DNA from: a virus
Reading direction: 5' to 3' (one strand)
IMG/VR virus record: IMGVR_UViG_3300022538_000960
Span: 34,002-98,001 of that record
Length of the DNA stretch: 64,000 nucleotides
Part shown: piece by piece, positions 8,444 through 16,228 of the stretch
Layout: the number at the start of each line of letters is the position of its first letter
How positions within the stretch are numbered: position 1 is the stretch's first letter
Translations under genes and position numbers: made by a program
Notes under the pieces: generated by a model
The model's input: the letters and a program-made list of their open reading frames with translations, nothing else
Databases searched by the model: none
What the model was told of the DNA's origin: nothing

Positions 8444-11161
8444 ATGCCTTTTAACGATAGCTCACTGAATCGGATAGGTTCAAACCTGATCGATTTCAAT
8501 CTTCGAGTTACTGCTCAGGCTGATATTGGAAAGAGTTTGCTGATCATTGGCACGTCTAGTGATGGACCTGTTAATGTTCCGATTAGAATAACGGAAATAG
8601 GTGGACTAGGCGCGGCAGCCGAGGTGTTCGGCGATGTTAGCAAAGGTTCTCTCCTGCATACAGCCATGGAAGCTAATCGTGCGAACAGGCGCGCAAAAGA
8701 TATCCGTCTCATGAGAATTAGTAACGGCAATGAAGCACAATTGTGTTTCAAAGAAGTTGATATTTCTGGTGAGTACGGAATATCTCCTCCAGCGAAAAGT
8801 GTTGACGAGGAATCTTATTATTGCACACCAGCTCCGGCAGTTCAAATGCCGGATGTGTTCTGTTTGACTGCAAAATACCCGGGTCAGATTTATAATCAAG
8901 TTTCGGTCAGAGCTGAAACCGGTGATGGCGACCTACATCCTGCGTCTCAATATATTGTGATTTATAATCCGAAAACTGCGAAGGAGTCCTGGTTTTCTTT
9001 TAATTACACAGATTTTGACGCAATTGTTGATTGCCATACTGTTGAAGACCTAGCTGATGCCATTAATGCGGATTCGAATTTGAATAGCATAATTATAGCA
9101 ACAGTTAAAGAATTGAACGCAATTTTTGAACTCACCGCTTCTGATCCAAATGATCCAGCAAATACCAGGTGTGACCGGGGTGTTTCATATGACAGCAACG
9201 GATATTTGAAGATCCAACTTAGTGAAATAACTCCAGTGTTTTATAATGATAATGCGAACTGCTGCATATCGAATGTTACTACCACTGGTGGAACTTGTAA
9301 TGTGCCCACGGCTGGTGATTTGATTGTGCAATTCAATGAGCTTTATGAGGTTCGTGAATATAAAGAATCAAATAAGAAACTCAAAGGACTTACCAACTGC
9401 ATTCTTGATCATATTCCTGTAAAAGGTGTTGCTACGATTCCAACGACTACTCTGATAAAATATCGAAGTTTCACCGATGCCGAGTATGCCACCCCGCAAC
9501 TGATCATGCATTACAGAGGAATTGTCATAGCAACCATAACCGATACCGGGACTTTGGCTTTTGAGTTTGCATCCGAGATTTGCCCCGATGATGGCTATGT
9601 GGATGATCTATACTGTTTAGCGACCGATAGTATGTATATGGCAAACTATGGCGCTATTGGTGCCCTTCGCTCTAATGTTCAATTGGATGCTCTTCAGACT
9701 ACGTTCCATTTGTATGGAACAAAAAGTAGTCTTAAATATGAAATTCCATCTGGCCATTATAGGTGCGAATATGTCCCTGGAACTGAAATAGTTACAGTGA
9801 GTTTCTGTTCTGGGGAGGTTTTGCCTGCAGTTGGAACCGTACTGAGCTGCGATTATGATTCTTGCATTGAGGATTTGTCGTCAGAGGCTGGAACTTTGAC
9901 CGCCTGTTTGAACAGTAATGACTGGCATACATGGTTTGTGAGTGGAAAGACACTAACATTTGGTAAATCTCTTCCTGGAAATGCATCCTTCAGATATAGA
10001 TATAAAAATAAATTGGAAGAGGGAGCTGATTTTGTCGTCACGAGTTCGACTGGAAGAAAAAATGATATTGTCCAATTCACAAGTCTTGAAACTCAGCCGG
10101 AATTGAGCGGAGCTATGGATACTTCTGGAGTATTGCTTGGATTTGATTATATTTATCTTCCAGAGTGGATATCAGATGGTGCGGTTAAAACACTTACTGG
10201 TGGCACGAATGGAATTGATATGAGCAACTATGAAAAGTATGAGATTTTGCGCGAAGCTCTTGAAGTTGTCCAAGATTATCCAGTGTCATACATAGTTTTA
10301 GCTGGAATATATTTTGATGATACCAAAATCGTGTATGATCCAGAAACCGGCATTCCGCTGGAAACCAATGCTGGATTTCATACATTGCTTCATAATCATC
10401 TTGAGGAATTGACCGGTTCGACCAGTGAGACCACTGGAATCATGTCGGCTAAACCCGCTGATGGAAATACGCCGGCAGATGTCAGAGCTTGGGTTGAAAG
10501 ACTCACAGTGACAGATGCCAGCGATCCGAATCGGGCAGCGAATATCTTATCAAGTTTCGGAAGCAAATATATGACCATTGTCGGTGGAGAATTAATTTTC
10601 TCTAATGAGGCGGCATATATTCCTTATGCAAATACTACTGAAGGTTTGTATGGGGGACTGCTTTCCGCACTGCCAATAAATACGTCTCCGAGTAATAAGA
10701 CAGTGTTTGGGGTGACGAATGTAAGATATCTGATGTCCGGTGGTGAAAATGGTCAATTGGATCGATTGACAAGACTCAGACTTGTGACTTTCAAGCAAAA
10801 GCAAGATGGTGATATTGCCGTTGTTTCCGGAGTTACTGCTGCTCCATCTGGAAGTGATTATCAACGAGAAATGACCAGGAATACTGTGTTTGAATCGATG
10901 GCGCTAATCCGTGCAGTCTGTGAACCATTTTTGGGTGAAGGTAATAGTCCACAAATTCGAGCTGCTATGGAAACTGCCATCAATTCGGCGCTCCAGAAAT
11001 TGGTCGAAATGAATCCTCCGGCTCTTAGTGAATATGATTTTACTATAAGATCTACCGCTGCTGATCAAGTACTAGGAATTGTAAACATTGATCTCGTGCT
11101 CGTTCCTGTGTTCGAGCTCAGAGAGATTCGCGTAACTGTAAAGTTGCGAGCTGAATTATAA
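8444..11161 (+). CDS. Tail sheath protein (large)
   Basis: 905 residues, ATG behind AAGGAGGT. The N-terminus (SLLIIGTSSDGPVNVPIRIT, GGLGAAAEVFG, HTAMEANRANRRA) is the classic start of contractile sheath proteins. The C-terminus (residues ~790-905) has the conserved sheath core: FESMALIRAVCEPFLGEG, ETAINSALQKLVEM, ADQVLGIVNIDLVLVPVFEL and a closing strand (REIRVTVKLRAEL) that links neighbouring subunits. Typical sheath proteins are ~400-700 residues, so a large central insertion (roughly residues 110-600, beta-rich, with several Cys) probably projects outward. It is followed immediately by the tube gene, the canonical order. It would polymerise around the tube and contract at infection. Confidence 0.9.
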   Translation: MPFNDSSLNRIGSNLIDFNLRVTAQADIGKSLLIIGTSSDGPVNVPIRITEIGGLGAAAEVFGDVSKGSLLHTAMEANRANRRAKDIRLMRISNGNEAQLCFKEVDISGEYGISPPAKSVDEESYYCTPAPAVQMPDVFCLTAKYPGQIYNQVSVRAETGDGDLHPASQYIVIYNPKTAKESWFSFNYTDFDAIVDCHTVEDLADAINADSNLNSIIIATVKELNAIFELTASDPNDPANTRCDRGVSYDSNGYLKIQLSEITPVFYNDNANCCISNVTTTGGTCNVPTAGDLIVQFNELYEVREYKESNKKLKGLTNCILDHIPVKGVATIPTTTLIKYRSFTDAEYATPQLIMHYRGIVIATITDTGTLAFEFASEICPDDGYVDDLYCLATDSMYMANYGAIGALRSNVQLDALQTTFHLYGTKSSLKYEIPSGHYRCEYVPGTEIVTVSFCSGEVLPAVGTVLSCDYDSCIEDLSSEAGTLTACLNSNDWHTWFVSGKTLTFGKSLPGNASFRYRYKNKLEEGADFVVTSSTGRKNDIVQFTSLETQPELSGAMDTSGVLLGFDYIYLPEWISDGAVKTLTGGTNGIDMSNYEKYEILREALEVVQDYPVSYIVLAGIYFDDTKIVYDPETGIPLETNAGFHTLLHNHLEELTGSTSETTGIMSAKPADGNTPADVRAWVERLTVTDASDPNRAANILSSFGSKYMTIVGGELIFSNEAAYIPYANTTEGLYGGLLSALPINTSPSNKTVFGVTNVRYLMSGGENGQLDRLTRLRLVTFKQKQDGDIAVVSGVTAAPSGSDYQREMTRNTVFESMALIRAVCEPFLGEGNSPQIRAAMETAINSALQKLVEMNPPALSEYDFTIRSTAADQVLGIVNIDLVLVPVFELREIRVTVKLRAEL

Positions 11162-11183
11162 TTCAAAAGGAGGTTAATAAATT

Positions 11184-11837
11184 ATGCCAGTTGGATTGGA
11201 AACTAGTTCAGTAACACGAACATATACGTCTTTTACGGGCGCGGATCTTAAAGCCATCTTCCATAACATCGTTATAGCTGAACTCATTGGTATTTCCTAT
11301 ACTATTACCAGAGAAATTGCTCCTATCTATACTACAGGTTCTGCTGATCCGAGAAGTTTTAGCAAAGGCAAAAGAGGAATAGCTGGAACCATGGTAATGC
11401 ACAATTTTGATAGGCACGCTTTGAGGAACATCATGGATAAGTCCACGTATGTAGCGAAGAATGACGACTTTCAAAGTGTAGGTTGGAAGCCAATAGATGA
11501 AATCAGTGGAATCGCTGGTGAAGGAAGATTAGGGGTCAGACTTGCAAATCCAATATATGTTGATCAGATTCCGCCATTTGATATTACAATTGCGTATGCG
11601 AATGAAACAGGACAAATGGCAACTGAGAGACTGATGGGGGTGCAAATTCTGAATGAAGGTCATGGGATCTCTATCGATGATCTAACAAATGAGACTAATA
11701 TGACCTTTGTGTGCAGACATATTCAGGGTATGATCCCGGCGGAAACCATTAGCCCGTCAACTCAAGACCTGGAAAGACCTAACTATTCACCGTGGCGCAA
11801 CCTCGGAGGTGGAGCATTTACAGCCCCCGGTGAATAA
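11184..11837 (+). CDS. Tail tube protein
   Basis: 217 residues, ATG behind AAAAGGAGGT, 22 nt after the sheath stop. The sequence has the myovirus tube pattern: SFTGADLKAIFHN, ISYTITREIAPIYTTGSADP, GIAGTMVMHNFDRHALRNIM and DQIPPFDITIAYANETGQMA. It should form the hexameric rings of the inner tail tube. It is paralogous to the protein at 12293 (shared FTGAD, RxxAG and DQIPPFD motifs) and more weakly to that at 13285. The normal-length, insertion-free sequence and the strong ribosome site make it the best candidate for the main tube subunit. Confidence 0.8.
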   Translation: MPVGLETSSVTRTYTSFTGADLKAIFHNIVIAELIGISYTITREIAPIYTTGSADPRSFSKGKRGIAGTMVMHNFDRHALRNIMDKSTYVAKNDDFQSVGWKPIDEISGIAGEGRLGVRLANPIYVDQIPPFDITIAYANETGQMATERLMGVQILNEGHGISIDDLTNETNMTFVCRHIQGMIPAETISPSTQDLERPNYSPWRNLGGGAFTAPGE

Positions 11838-11847
11838 AGCATTTATT

Positions 11848-11927
11848 TGGAGGAAAACTTCTTCATGGATCCTCCAGCCACGGTTGTGGGAGGGCCACTC
11901 CCCATGGTCCTCCTGCAGCCGAAATAA
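11848..11927 (+). other. Hairpin-rich leader with possible 20-codon peptide
   Basis: Between the tube gene and the DUF2283 pair, TGGAGGA (11848-11854) can pair with TCCTCCA (11870-11876). The first arm also contains a ribosome site (GGAGGA, 11849-11854), followed 10 nt later by ATG at 11865 opening a 20-residue frame (MDPPATVVGGPLPMVLLQPK) ending TAA at 11925-11927, 4 nt before the next gene. The stretch is much more GC-rich than its surroundings. It may be a leader peptide or attenuating structure that lowers expression after the tube gene, or simply a relic of the insertion that brought the DUF2283 pair. Evidence is sequence only. Confidence 0.3.
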
Positions 11928-11931
11928 ATTT

Positions 11932-12120
11932 ATGAAAAAAATCATTGAATATACGTACGATGAGGAATCGGACGTTATGTATATATCCTTTGGTAAACCC
12001 AAACCTGCCGTTTGTCATGAAGTAGAAGAAGGGATGCTGCTTCGTAAAGATGCTGGTACGGGAATGTGGTGTGGTTTGACTATAATAAATTTTAGTAAGC
12101 GGTGTAATAAAGAAAAATGA
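11932..12120 (+). CDS. DUF2283-type small protein (copy 1)
   Basis: 62 residues. The sequence follows the DUF2283 pattern: an N-terminal YTYDEESDVMYISFG, a central acidic VEEGMLLRKD turn and a C-terminal WCGLTIINFSKR. A longer frame opens upstream in the hairpin region, but the homology and compact size support ATG 11932. The function of DUF2283 proteins is not established; they are common small proteins in bacteria and archaea. It overlaps the second copy by 4 nt (ATGA), implying coupled translation. Its presence between two tail-tube-like genes is unusual. Confidence 0.7.
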   Translation: MKKIIEYTYDEESDVMYISFGKPKPAVCHEVEEGMLLRKDAGTGMWCGLTIINFSKRCNKEK

Positions 12121-12296
12121 TTACATGGAATTACGATAAGAAAGCTGATGTAATGTATATCACTTTCGGTAAACGACAAAAAGACAATATTGATCACCAA
12201 GTTGAAGGGGGTATATACCTCAGCAAAAGCATAAATAATAAAAAGTGGTGTGGTCTAACAATTGTTGATTTCAGCAAGCGATGTAATTCGACATGA
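12117..12296 (+). CDS. DUF2283-type small protein (copy 2)
   Basis: 59 residues (MITWNYDKKADVMYITFGKR ... NST). It shares with copy 1 the YxxxxDVMYI(S/T)FGK start and the WCGLTI(I/V)(N/D)FSKRCN end, so the two are tandem duplicates that have diverged in the middle. Start and stop each overlap the neighbours by 4 nt (ATGA at 12117 and at 12293), giving a translationally coupled chain from copy 1 through to the tube-like gene. Function unknown. A paired or heteromeric small protein is possible but unproven. Confidence 0.65.
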   Translation: MITWNYDKKADVMYITFGKRQKDNIDHQVEGGIYLSKSINNKKWCGLTIVDFSKRCNST

Positions 12297-13171
12297 AAAT
12301 ACAACATAGACAATATGGGAAGGTGGGAAATCTGCGGCCTGCGGCGTATGATTCTCCACAGTCTATAACCACATTCACTGGGGCTGATATTACAGCTGTC
12401 GCCTATATTCATGATCAGCTTAAAGTGTTGGGTGAATTACAGACGATCTCCTATTCGATTCATCGTGAGAAAAGTGCAGTCATGCTTTTAGGGAGAATAG
12501 ATCCTCCATGTTTTACTCGTGGTCCTCGGACGGTGGCCGGATCATTAATCTTTACAGTTTTTGATCGGGAAGTATTGGAAGAACTTCTTAATACATATCC
12601 GGACGATACCGTTGATAATGATTTCAGTACGCTCCTATTGGATCAGATTCCCCCATTTGATGTAACAATTTCGTTTATGAATGAGGATGGGTATCTATCC
12701 TCTATGGTTATCTACGGACTTGAAATTGTTGATGATGGGCAGGTTATGTCGATCAATGATATGATCATAGAAAATGTTAAAGCATATAAGGCTCGCGGAA
12801 TCGACCTGATGTATAAGAAATCTGGTGGAGTCTGGACTCCAGCTAGAAAATTTAATCCATCTGCTCGATTCGAATCTCTGAATCCAATGAAAGTTAGGAA
12901 TATTGAGGGGGATTATATAAAATATGTTGAAGAATTGGATGGTCAAATCGATGTTCTATACGCGCAAATAGTGGTTCTTAGTTCCGAGAATACTAGACTT
13001 GAGCTTACGGGCGGAAGCCAAAATGATATGGATGCAAATGAATTGGAAATTGTGAAATTGGAGGCACAAATTGAAAATTTGAGAAGAGAAAAGAGAACCA
13101 TAGAAGTTAAACTTGGAATTGAGGAAAGAAGGAAGGATTTAGGTTTATTGGGAACGAGCTGGGTTTCATAA
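12293..13171 (+). CDS. Tail-tube-like paralogue with coiled-coil extension
   Basis: 292 residues. Residues ~25-170 align with the tube protein at 11184: TTFTGADITAVAYIHDQ, ISYSIHREKSAVMLLGRIDP, TVAGSLIFTVFDREVLEELL and DQIPPFDVTISFMNEDGYLS. Residues ~205-285 are a strongly charged coiled coil (LEIVKLEAQIENLRREKRT) absent from the main tube protein. A tube-fold protein with an extension is often a tube initiator, terminal ring or spacer connecting tube to baseplate or neck. Start overlaps the DUF2283 stop (ATGA). A terminator hairpin follows 33 nt after the stop, closing this transcription unit. Confidence 0.65.
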   Translation: MKIQHRQYGKVGNLRPAAYDSPQSITTFTGADITAVAYIHDQLKVLGELQTISYSIHREKSAVMLLGRIDPPCFTRGPRTVAGSLIFTVFDREVLEELLNTYPDDTVDNDFSTLLLDQIPPFDVTISFMNEDGYLSSMVIYGLEIVDDGQVMSINDMIIENVKAYKARGIDLMYKKSGGVWTPARKFNPSARFESLNPMKVRNIEGDYIKYVEELDGQIDVLYAQIVVLSSENTRLELTGGSQNDMDANELEIVKLEAQIENLRREKRTIEVKLGIEERRKDLGLLGTSWVS

Positions 13172-13204
13172 GTTCCTATCTTACTCATATTCAATAACTT
13201 ATCG

Positions 13205-13237
13205 GGCGGATATAAATTTTAATATCCGCCATTTTTT
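13205..13237 (+). terminator. Intrinsic terminator
   Basis: GGCGGATAT (13205-13213) pairs perfectly with ATATCCGCC (13222-13230) around an 8-nt AT loop, followed by a T6 run at 13232-13237. This is a textbook rho-independent terminator ending the tail-tube unit; a promoter candidate follows directly. Confidence 0.9.
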
Positions 13238-13269
13238 GTGGGAAAATTGGGAATTTGAGCTATAACATT
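13236..13269 (+). promoter_or_regulatory. Promoter candidate, motif copy 1 (TGAGCTATAACATT)
   Basis: TATAAC at 13261-13266 lies inside TGAGCTATAACATT (13256-13269), a 14-mer found exactly at two other gene boundaries (30584 and 44561). The -35 match is weak (TTGTGG at 13236-13241, spacer 19). The predicted transcription start near 13273 leaves a short leader with AGGAG before ATG 13285. Its position immediately after a terminator strongly supports promoter function. Confidence 0.65.
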
Positions 13270-13284
13270 CGATAGGAGCAAATT

Positions 13285-14604
13285 ATGAATAAATTTCGTA
13301 GTGGAGAAAAATTGTCATCCATTGATATAACCAGTGAACGGAAGTTTGATCTTGATCAAATCCGATTAAAGCAGTTACGTAAGCTGAGAGAATATTACAC
13401 CGAATTTTATTCCGGGCAACAGGTAAAGGTGTATATTAACGATGTTCTTCTTGATTTAGTGGCTATTGCGTGGAATGCTACACAGAATAAGATGCCGGTG
13501 TATGGATTTGCCTCGCAGCTCTTTGATGCCGTTGCCGAAGGAACATTTATTGTCAATGGGGAATTTACATTAGCCTTCAAAGATGTTGCAACAATGCATT
13601 TCATAAATAGACATATCAAAGGTCAGGAATATGATGCAGAGACTTATGCCGCAAATATTAAAAAACTGCGGGCACTTCCTAGCGCGTCGGTCATACATGA
13701 AATGGGACCGGGTTCCGTTGGACTTACCCCGGTGGTTGCTCAAGTTCAGGAACTTACAATAGATGAAGAAGGGAATGTTGTTCCAGACGGAACCAAGGGC
13801 AAAATATACGTATCAAAAAATCGAGTAGAAGATCTTTTTGGTGGGCCAGATAATTTTGATGATCTATGTGATGCGATGGAGGATTCTATTTGGGGGATCG
13901 GAGACTACTATAAAAATCAATATAAAAGGCCTGACGAAATTGATAAGGAACAGAGATTTGATTCATATGGAATAGGCTATGATGTTGCAGGAAAAGGGTT
14001 TAATTTATTAGTCACATATGGTAATCCAAATAATTCTGAATCTGAACATACATTGAAAACGCTAAATGATGTGCATATCCTGGGTAGTGCCCAATCTATA
14101 GATCCAAATGCTGGATTCATTATCGAGACATATTCATTCTTTGCTAGGAATATGGATCAGCCCATGTCCAACTATAAGGGATTTGATAAACCGAATATTC
14201 CTACAGACAGAATTGGAAGGAGCCCAACTGTTCTTAATTTTACAGTTCCTCTCACCGCATTTGATCACTGCAATAGGGAATTTTTTGAAGAGCCAACAAG
14301 CATGATTCTGTCAATAAAAGATAAAATTTGGGATTTAAGGAGGGAGGACAAAAATTCAAAAACTTATTTTATAAGGTCGGAAATATTAATTCCAAGTGAT
14401 TGGACCGTTGATAATCCAGAAAATGAAACTAGAATTATTGAAAAAGGCCCCGTTACCAGAAAGAATCTTCTCAATTATTTTGCCAGCAAAATACATGAGG
14501 TTATTAAAGATGCTGCCAGGGCAACTGAGACCACTTTTTCATTCGTTACTAATATTTCATCTTCTCTTAAAACTGAATTTATCATAAATGTGTCGATTGA
14601 GTAA
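13285..14604 (+). CDS. Tail protein, third tube-fold-like paralogue
   Basis: 439 residues, ATG behind AGGAG. Residues ~45-115 (GQQVKVYINDVLLDLVAIAW, NKMPVYGFASQLFDAVAEGT, VNGEFTLAFKDVATMHF) reproduce the strand order of the tube paralogues (VAIAW..ITYS-type strand, PxxYGxxxP loop, GxFTLAF strand). The remaining ~300 residues are an additional mixed domain with a segment (GKGFNLLVTYGNP, LNDVHILGSAQSIDPNAGFI) that looks like another tube-fold loop-strand unit. Probable tail-completion or baseplate-tube adaptor protein. It starts a new transcription unit behind the conserved promoter motif. The paralogy is from visual alignment only. Confidence 0.5.
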   Translation: MNKFRSGEKLSSIDITSERKFDLDQIRLKQLRKLREYYTEFYSGQQVKVYINDVLLDLVAIAWNATQNKMPVYGFASQLFDAVAEGTFIVNGEFTLAFKDVATMHFINRHIKGQEYDAETYAANIKKLRALPSASVIHEMGPGSVGLTPVVAQVQELTIDEEGNVVPDGTKGKIYVSKNRVEDLFGGPDNFDDLCDAMEDSIWGIGDYYKNQYKRPDEIDKEQRFDSYGIGYDVAGKGFNLLVTYGNPNNSESEHTLKTLNDVHILGSAQSIDPNAGFIIETYSFFARNMDQPMSNYKGFDKPNIPTDRIGRSPTVLNFTVPLTAFDHCNREFFEEPTSMILSIKDKIWDLRREDKNSKTYFIRSEILIPSDWTVDNPENETRIIEKGPVTRKNLLNYFASKIHEVIKDAARATETTFSFVTNISSSLKTEFIINVSIE

Positions 14605-15232
14605 AATCGTAGAACTTCAAAGAAAATATACGGATATTTATTTATCAAACTTACGTGGTAAGACCTATATTTTTAGAGATCCTACTTTGGGCGAATGGAT
14701 GAAGCTGGAGAAGTTTGAATTTTCAAAATTGAATGCCAGCGCATACTTGGTCGATACCTTATTGCTTCATCCTTCGAAAGAAAGCCTACTAGCGGGCGAG
14801 ATCCTATCATTAGGCAATGAAATTTATAAGGTTGCTTCCAAATTTGCAGATGATAATGTAATTGCTGGAACGTTGGATACGATATCAAAGGACCTGAATA
14901 GTGGAGATAGTATAGAAAGTGTTATTATGATTATCTGTTCGGCATTTCCATCCTATAAACCCGAAGACATATATGAATTCAATTTTGATAGATTGATGAC
15001 AAGACTAGCTCAAGCTGAAAAAATTCTTTCCCCACCGGAAGTTCCAGGGACTGTTGGAGATGGAACTCCTATTTTGCCGGAACAGGCTTCAGGAATTGCC
15101 AGATCGAAAAATGATTTGCAAATTGCATTGGCAAAACATAGAAGCCAAATAAAGAAACTTACGCCACATAAAGATTCGAAACCTTATCAAGATCTGAACA
15201 CGAAAAAACCTAATAAGTTAAGGAGGGAATGA
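14588..15232 (+). CDS. Tail assembly chaperone-like protein
   Basis: 214 residues, overlapping the previous gene by 17 nt. A TTG nine bases downstream (14597) is an alternative start. The sequence is helical (LRGKTYIFRDPTLGEWMKLE, ESVIMIICSAFPSYKPEDIY, FDRLMTRLAQAEKIL) and ends with a Pro/Lys-rich disordered tail. The opening, with a short strand naming what is imported (KTYIFRDPT) followed by helices, and the position between tube genes and the tape-measure-like giant gene are typical of tail assembly chaperones. I see no convincing slippery site for the classic chaperone frameshift. The function is inferred mainly from synteny. Confidence 0.5.
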   Translation: MCRLSKIVELQRKYTDIYLSNLRGKTYIFRDPTLGEWMKLEKFEFSKLNASAYLVDTLLLHPSKESLLAGEILSLGNEIYKVASKFADDNVIAGTLDTISKDLNSGDSIESVIMIICSAFPSYKPEDIYEFNFDRLMTRLAQAEKILSPPEVPGTVGDGTPILPEQASGIARSKNDLQIALAKHRSQIKKLTPHKDSKPYQDLNTKKPNKLRRE

Positions 15233-15233
15233 A

Positions 15234-15482
15234 ATGAGTTGGAAGATATGCCCCGCGTGCAAAGGAAAATGTTATATAATTTGCAAAGATTCGGATGGGA
15301 ATGAAATTCCTCATAAATGCCCGGTTTGTGATTCTAAAGGCGAAATTTTTGTTGACGAAGTAAATCCCTACAGATGGTGGAGCCATCCATGCTATCCTTG
15401 TTACCCCATTTCTCCATGCATTGAATCAGATAGTACCGGGAATTGGCCGCCCGATGGCATAATTATTCAATATCAATACTAA
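15234..15482 (+). CDS. Small zinc-finger protein (DnaJ-type Cys pairs)
   Basis: 82 residues, ATG behind AAGGAGGG, one base after the previous stop. The N-terminal half has CPACKGKC and CPVCDSKG, a pair of CxxCxG-like motifs as in DnaJ zinc-finger (chaperone) domains or rubredoxin-like knuckles. The C-terminal half is Pro/Trp/Tyr/Cys-rich (WWSHPCYPCYPISPC). It may aid assembly of the nearby tail proteins or be a small accessory protein; no specific family assigned. The frame and ribosome site are convincing. Confidence 0.6.
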   Translation: MSWKICPACKGKCYIICKDSDGNEIPHKCPVCDSKGEIFVDEVNPYRWWSHPCYPCYPISPCIESDSTGNWPPDGIIIQYQY

Positions 15483-15498
15483 GGAAGGAAGGTAAATT

Positions 15499-15738
15499 AT
15501 GGATTTCCAAACTGGTGTATATTATTATCATTCAAAAGAAAAAAGAAATTACTTGTGTGTTGAAGTTAATAAAAGTCCGCATTGGGTTGAACCCGAAGAA
15601 CATGCTGCGGATGAAATACTTTATTCATTTAAGAGATGCAAGAAAAATAGTACTGCAATCGAAGATCATATCCCGGTCTATATATCTGATAGGCGATGGC
15701 TTAATCAATTAATTAATCAATTAAAGGAGGTGGAATGA
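15499..15738 (+). CDS. Small protein, function unknown
   Basis: 79 residues with ATG behind AAGGAAGGAAGG. Composition is mixed, Tyr/Lys/Glu-rich, with an N-terminal strand region (VYYYHSKEKRNYLCVEVNK) and a C-terminal helix (RWLNQLINQLKEVE). A longer frame on the same strand (15443-15712) is a shadow in a different frame. It overlaps the next start by 4 nt (ATGA), so translation is coupled to the second chaperone-like gene. No recognised family. Confidence 0.5.
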   Translation: MDFQTGVYYYHSKEKRNYLCVEVNKSPHWVEPEEHAADEILYSFKRCKKNSTAIEDHIPVYISDRRWLNQLINQLKEVE

Positions 15739-16142
15739 TGTCTGTGGATCAGAAAGAAGAACAGACAGAATGGACATACCCGTTTACTGCGGAAATGATG
15801 AATGGCTGGAAAGAAAAATTCAAGGATGTTTTTTGTCTTAAGATTAATGATAAGTTTTATGCTTATAAACCCTTGAGCGTGGGGGAACTTAGGGAACTTC
15901 AAGTTGCCGAGATGAAAACAATCAGAGAGCTGGAGTCAAATAATGAATTAACTGACGATGAAAAAATGACTTTTGTCCAAAGCAAATCGATGGAGCGGAC
16001 GGTCGCCACATGTGTCCTCTGGCCGGAGGATTTTAGTTCGCAATTAGATAGTGTCCCATGTGGAGTCGTTGATAGGTTGAACGCAGAAATATTCAAAGTT
16101 TCCGGTTATGAGGAAGCCACAACTGAGCCGATGAAATTATAA
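15735..16142 (+). CDS. Tail assembly chaperone-like protein, second
   Basis: 135 residues starting MMSVDQ (ATG 15735 or 15738) behind AAAGGAGG. FYAYKPLSVGELRELQVAEM, SMERTVATCVLWPEDF and ending VVDRLNAEIFKVSGYEE give the plan seen in small phage proteins placed just before tape-measure genes: a strand that presents the substrate, then helices and a closing Ser-Gly. It resembles the gene at 14588 in layout, so the two may be divergent chaperone paralogues. A terminator-like hairpin follows. Function inferred from length, fold-like pattern and synteny. Confidence 0.5.
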   Translation: MMSVDQKEEQTEWTYPFTAEMMNGWKEKFKDVFCLKINDKFYAYKPLSVGELRELQVAEMKTIRELESNNELTDDEKMTFVQSKSMERTVATCVLWPEDFSSQLDSVPCGVVDRLNAEIFKVSGYEEATTEPMKL

Positions 16143-16184
16143 TGGGTAGGCTGGGGAGATAATAATTTCATGATATAAAATTAT

Positions 16185-16217
16185 GGCGGGAGGATTTGAT
16201 GATTCCCCCGCCTTTTT
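16185..16217 (+). terminator. Intrinsic terminator or ribosome-site-masking hairpin
   Basis: GGCGGGAGGA (16185-16194) pairs with TTCCCCCGCC (16203-16212), with one mismatch and one G-T pair, followed by T5 (16213-16217): a good terminator. The first arm also holds a ribosome site (GGAGG, 16189-16193) 5 nt before an ATG at 16199 that is in frame with the giant gene below, so the same hairpin could mask translation of that gene. Termination fits its position between the chaperone gene and the tape-measure gene; the masking role is only a possibility. Confidence 0.65.
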
Positions 16218-16228
16218 CATTAATACTT

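Noticed and set aside
11809-11931. Extended start of the first DUF2283 gene
   Set aside because: The upstream part overlaps the tube gene and the hairpin; only the segment from 11932 matches DUF2283.
13172-13284. CRISPR or tRNA in the longer spacers
   Set aside because: The spacers here and at 44530-44594 hold a terminator and promoter motifs; no cloverleaf or repeat array is present.
16196-16228. Extended start of the giant gene (TTG 16196 / ATG 16199)
   Set aside because: It would translate through a terminator hairpin and give a low-complexity MIPPPFSLIL start. ATG 16229 gives a normal start and is preferred, though it lacks a ribosome site.
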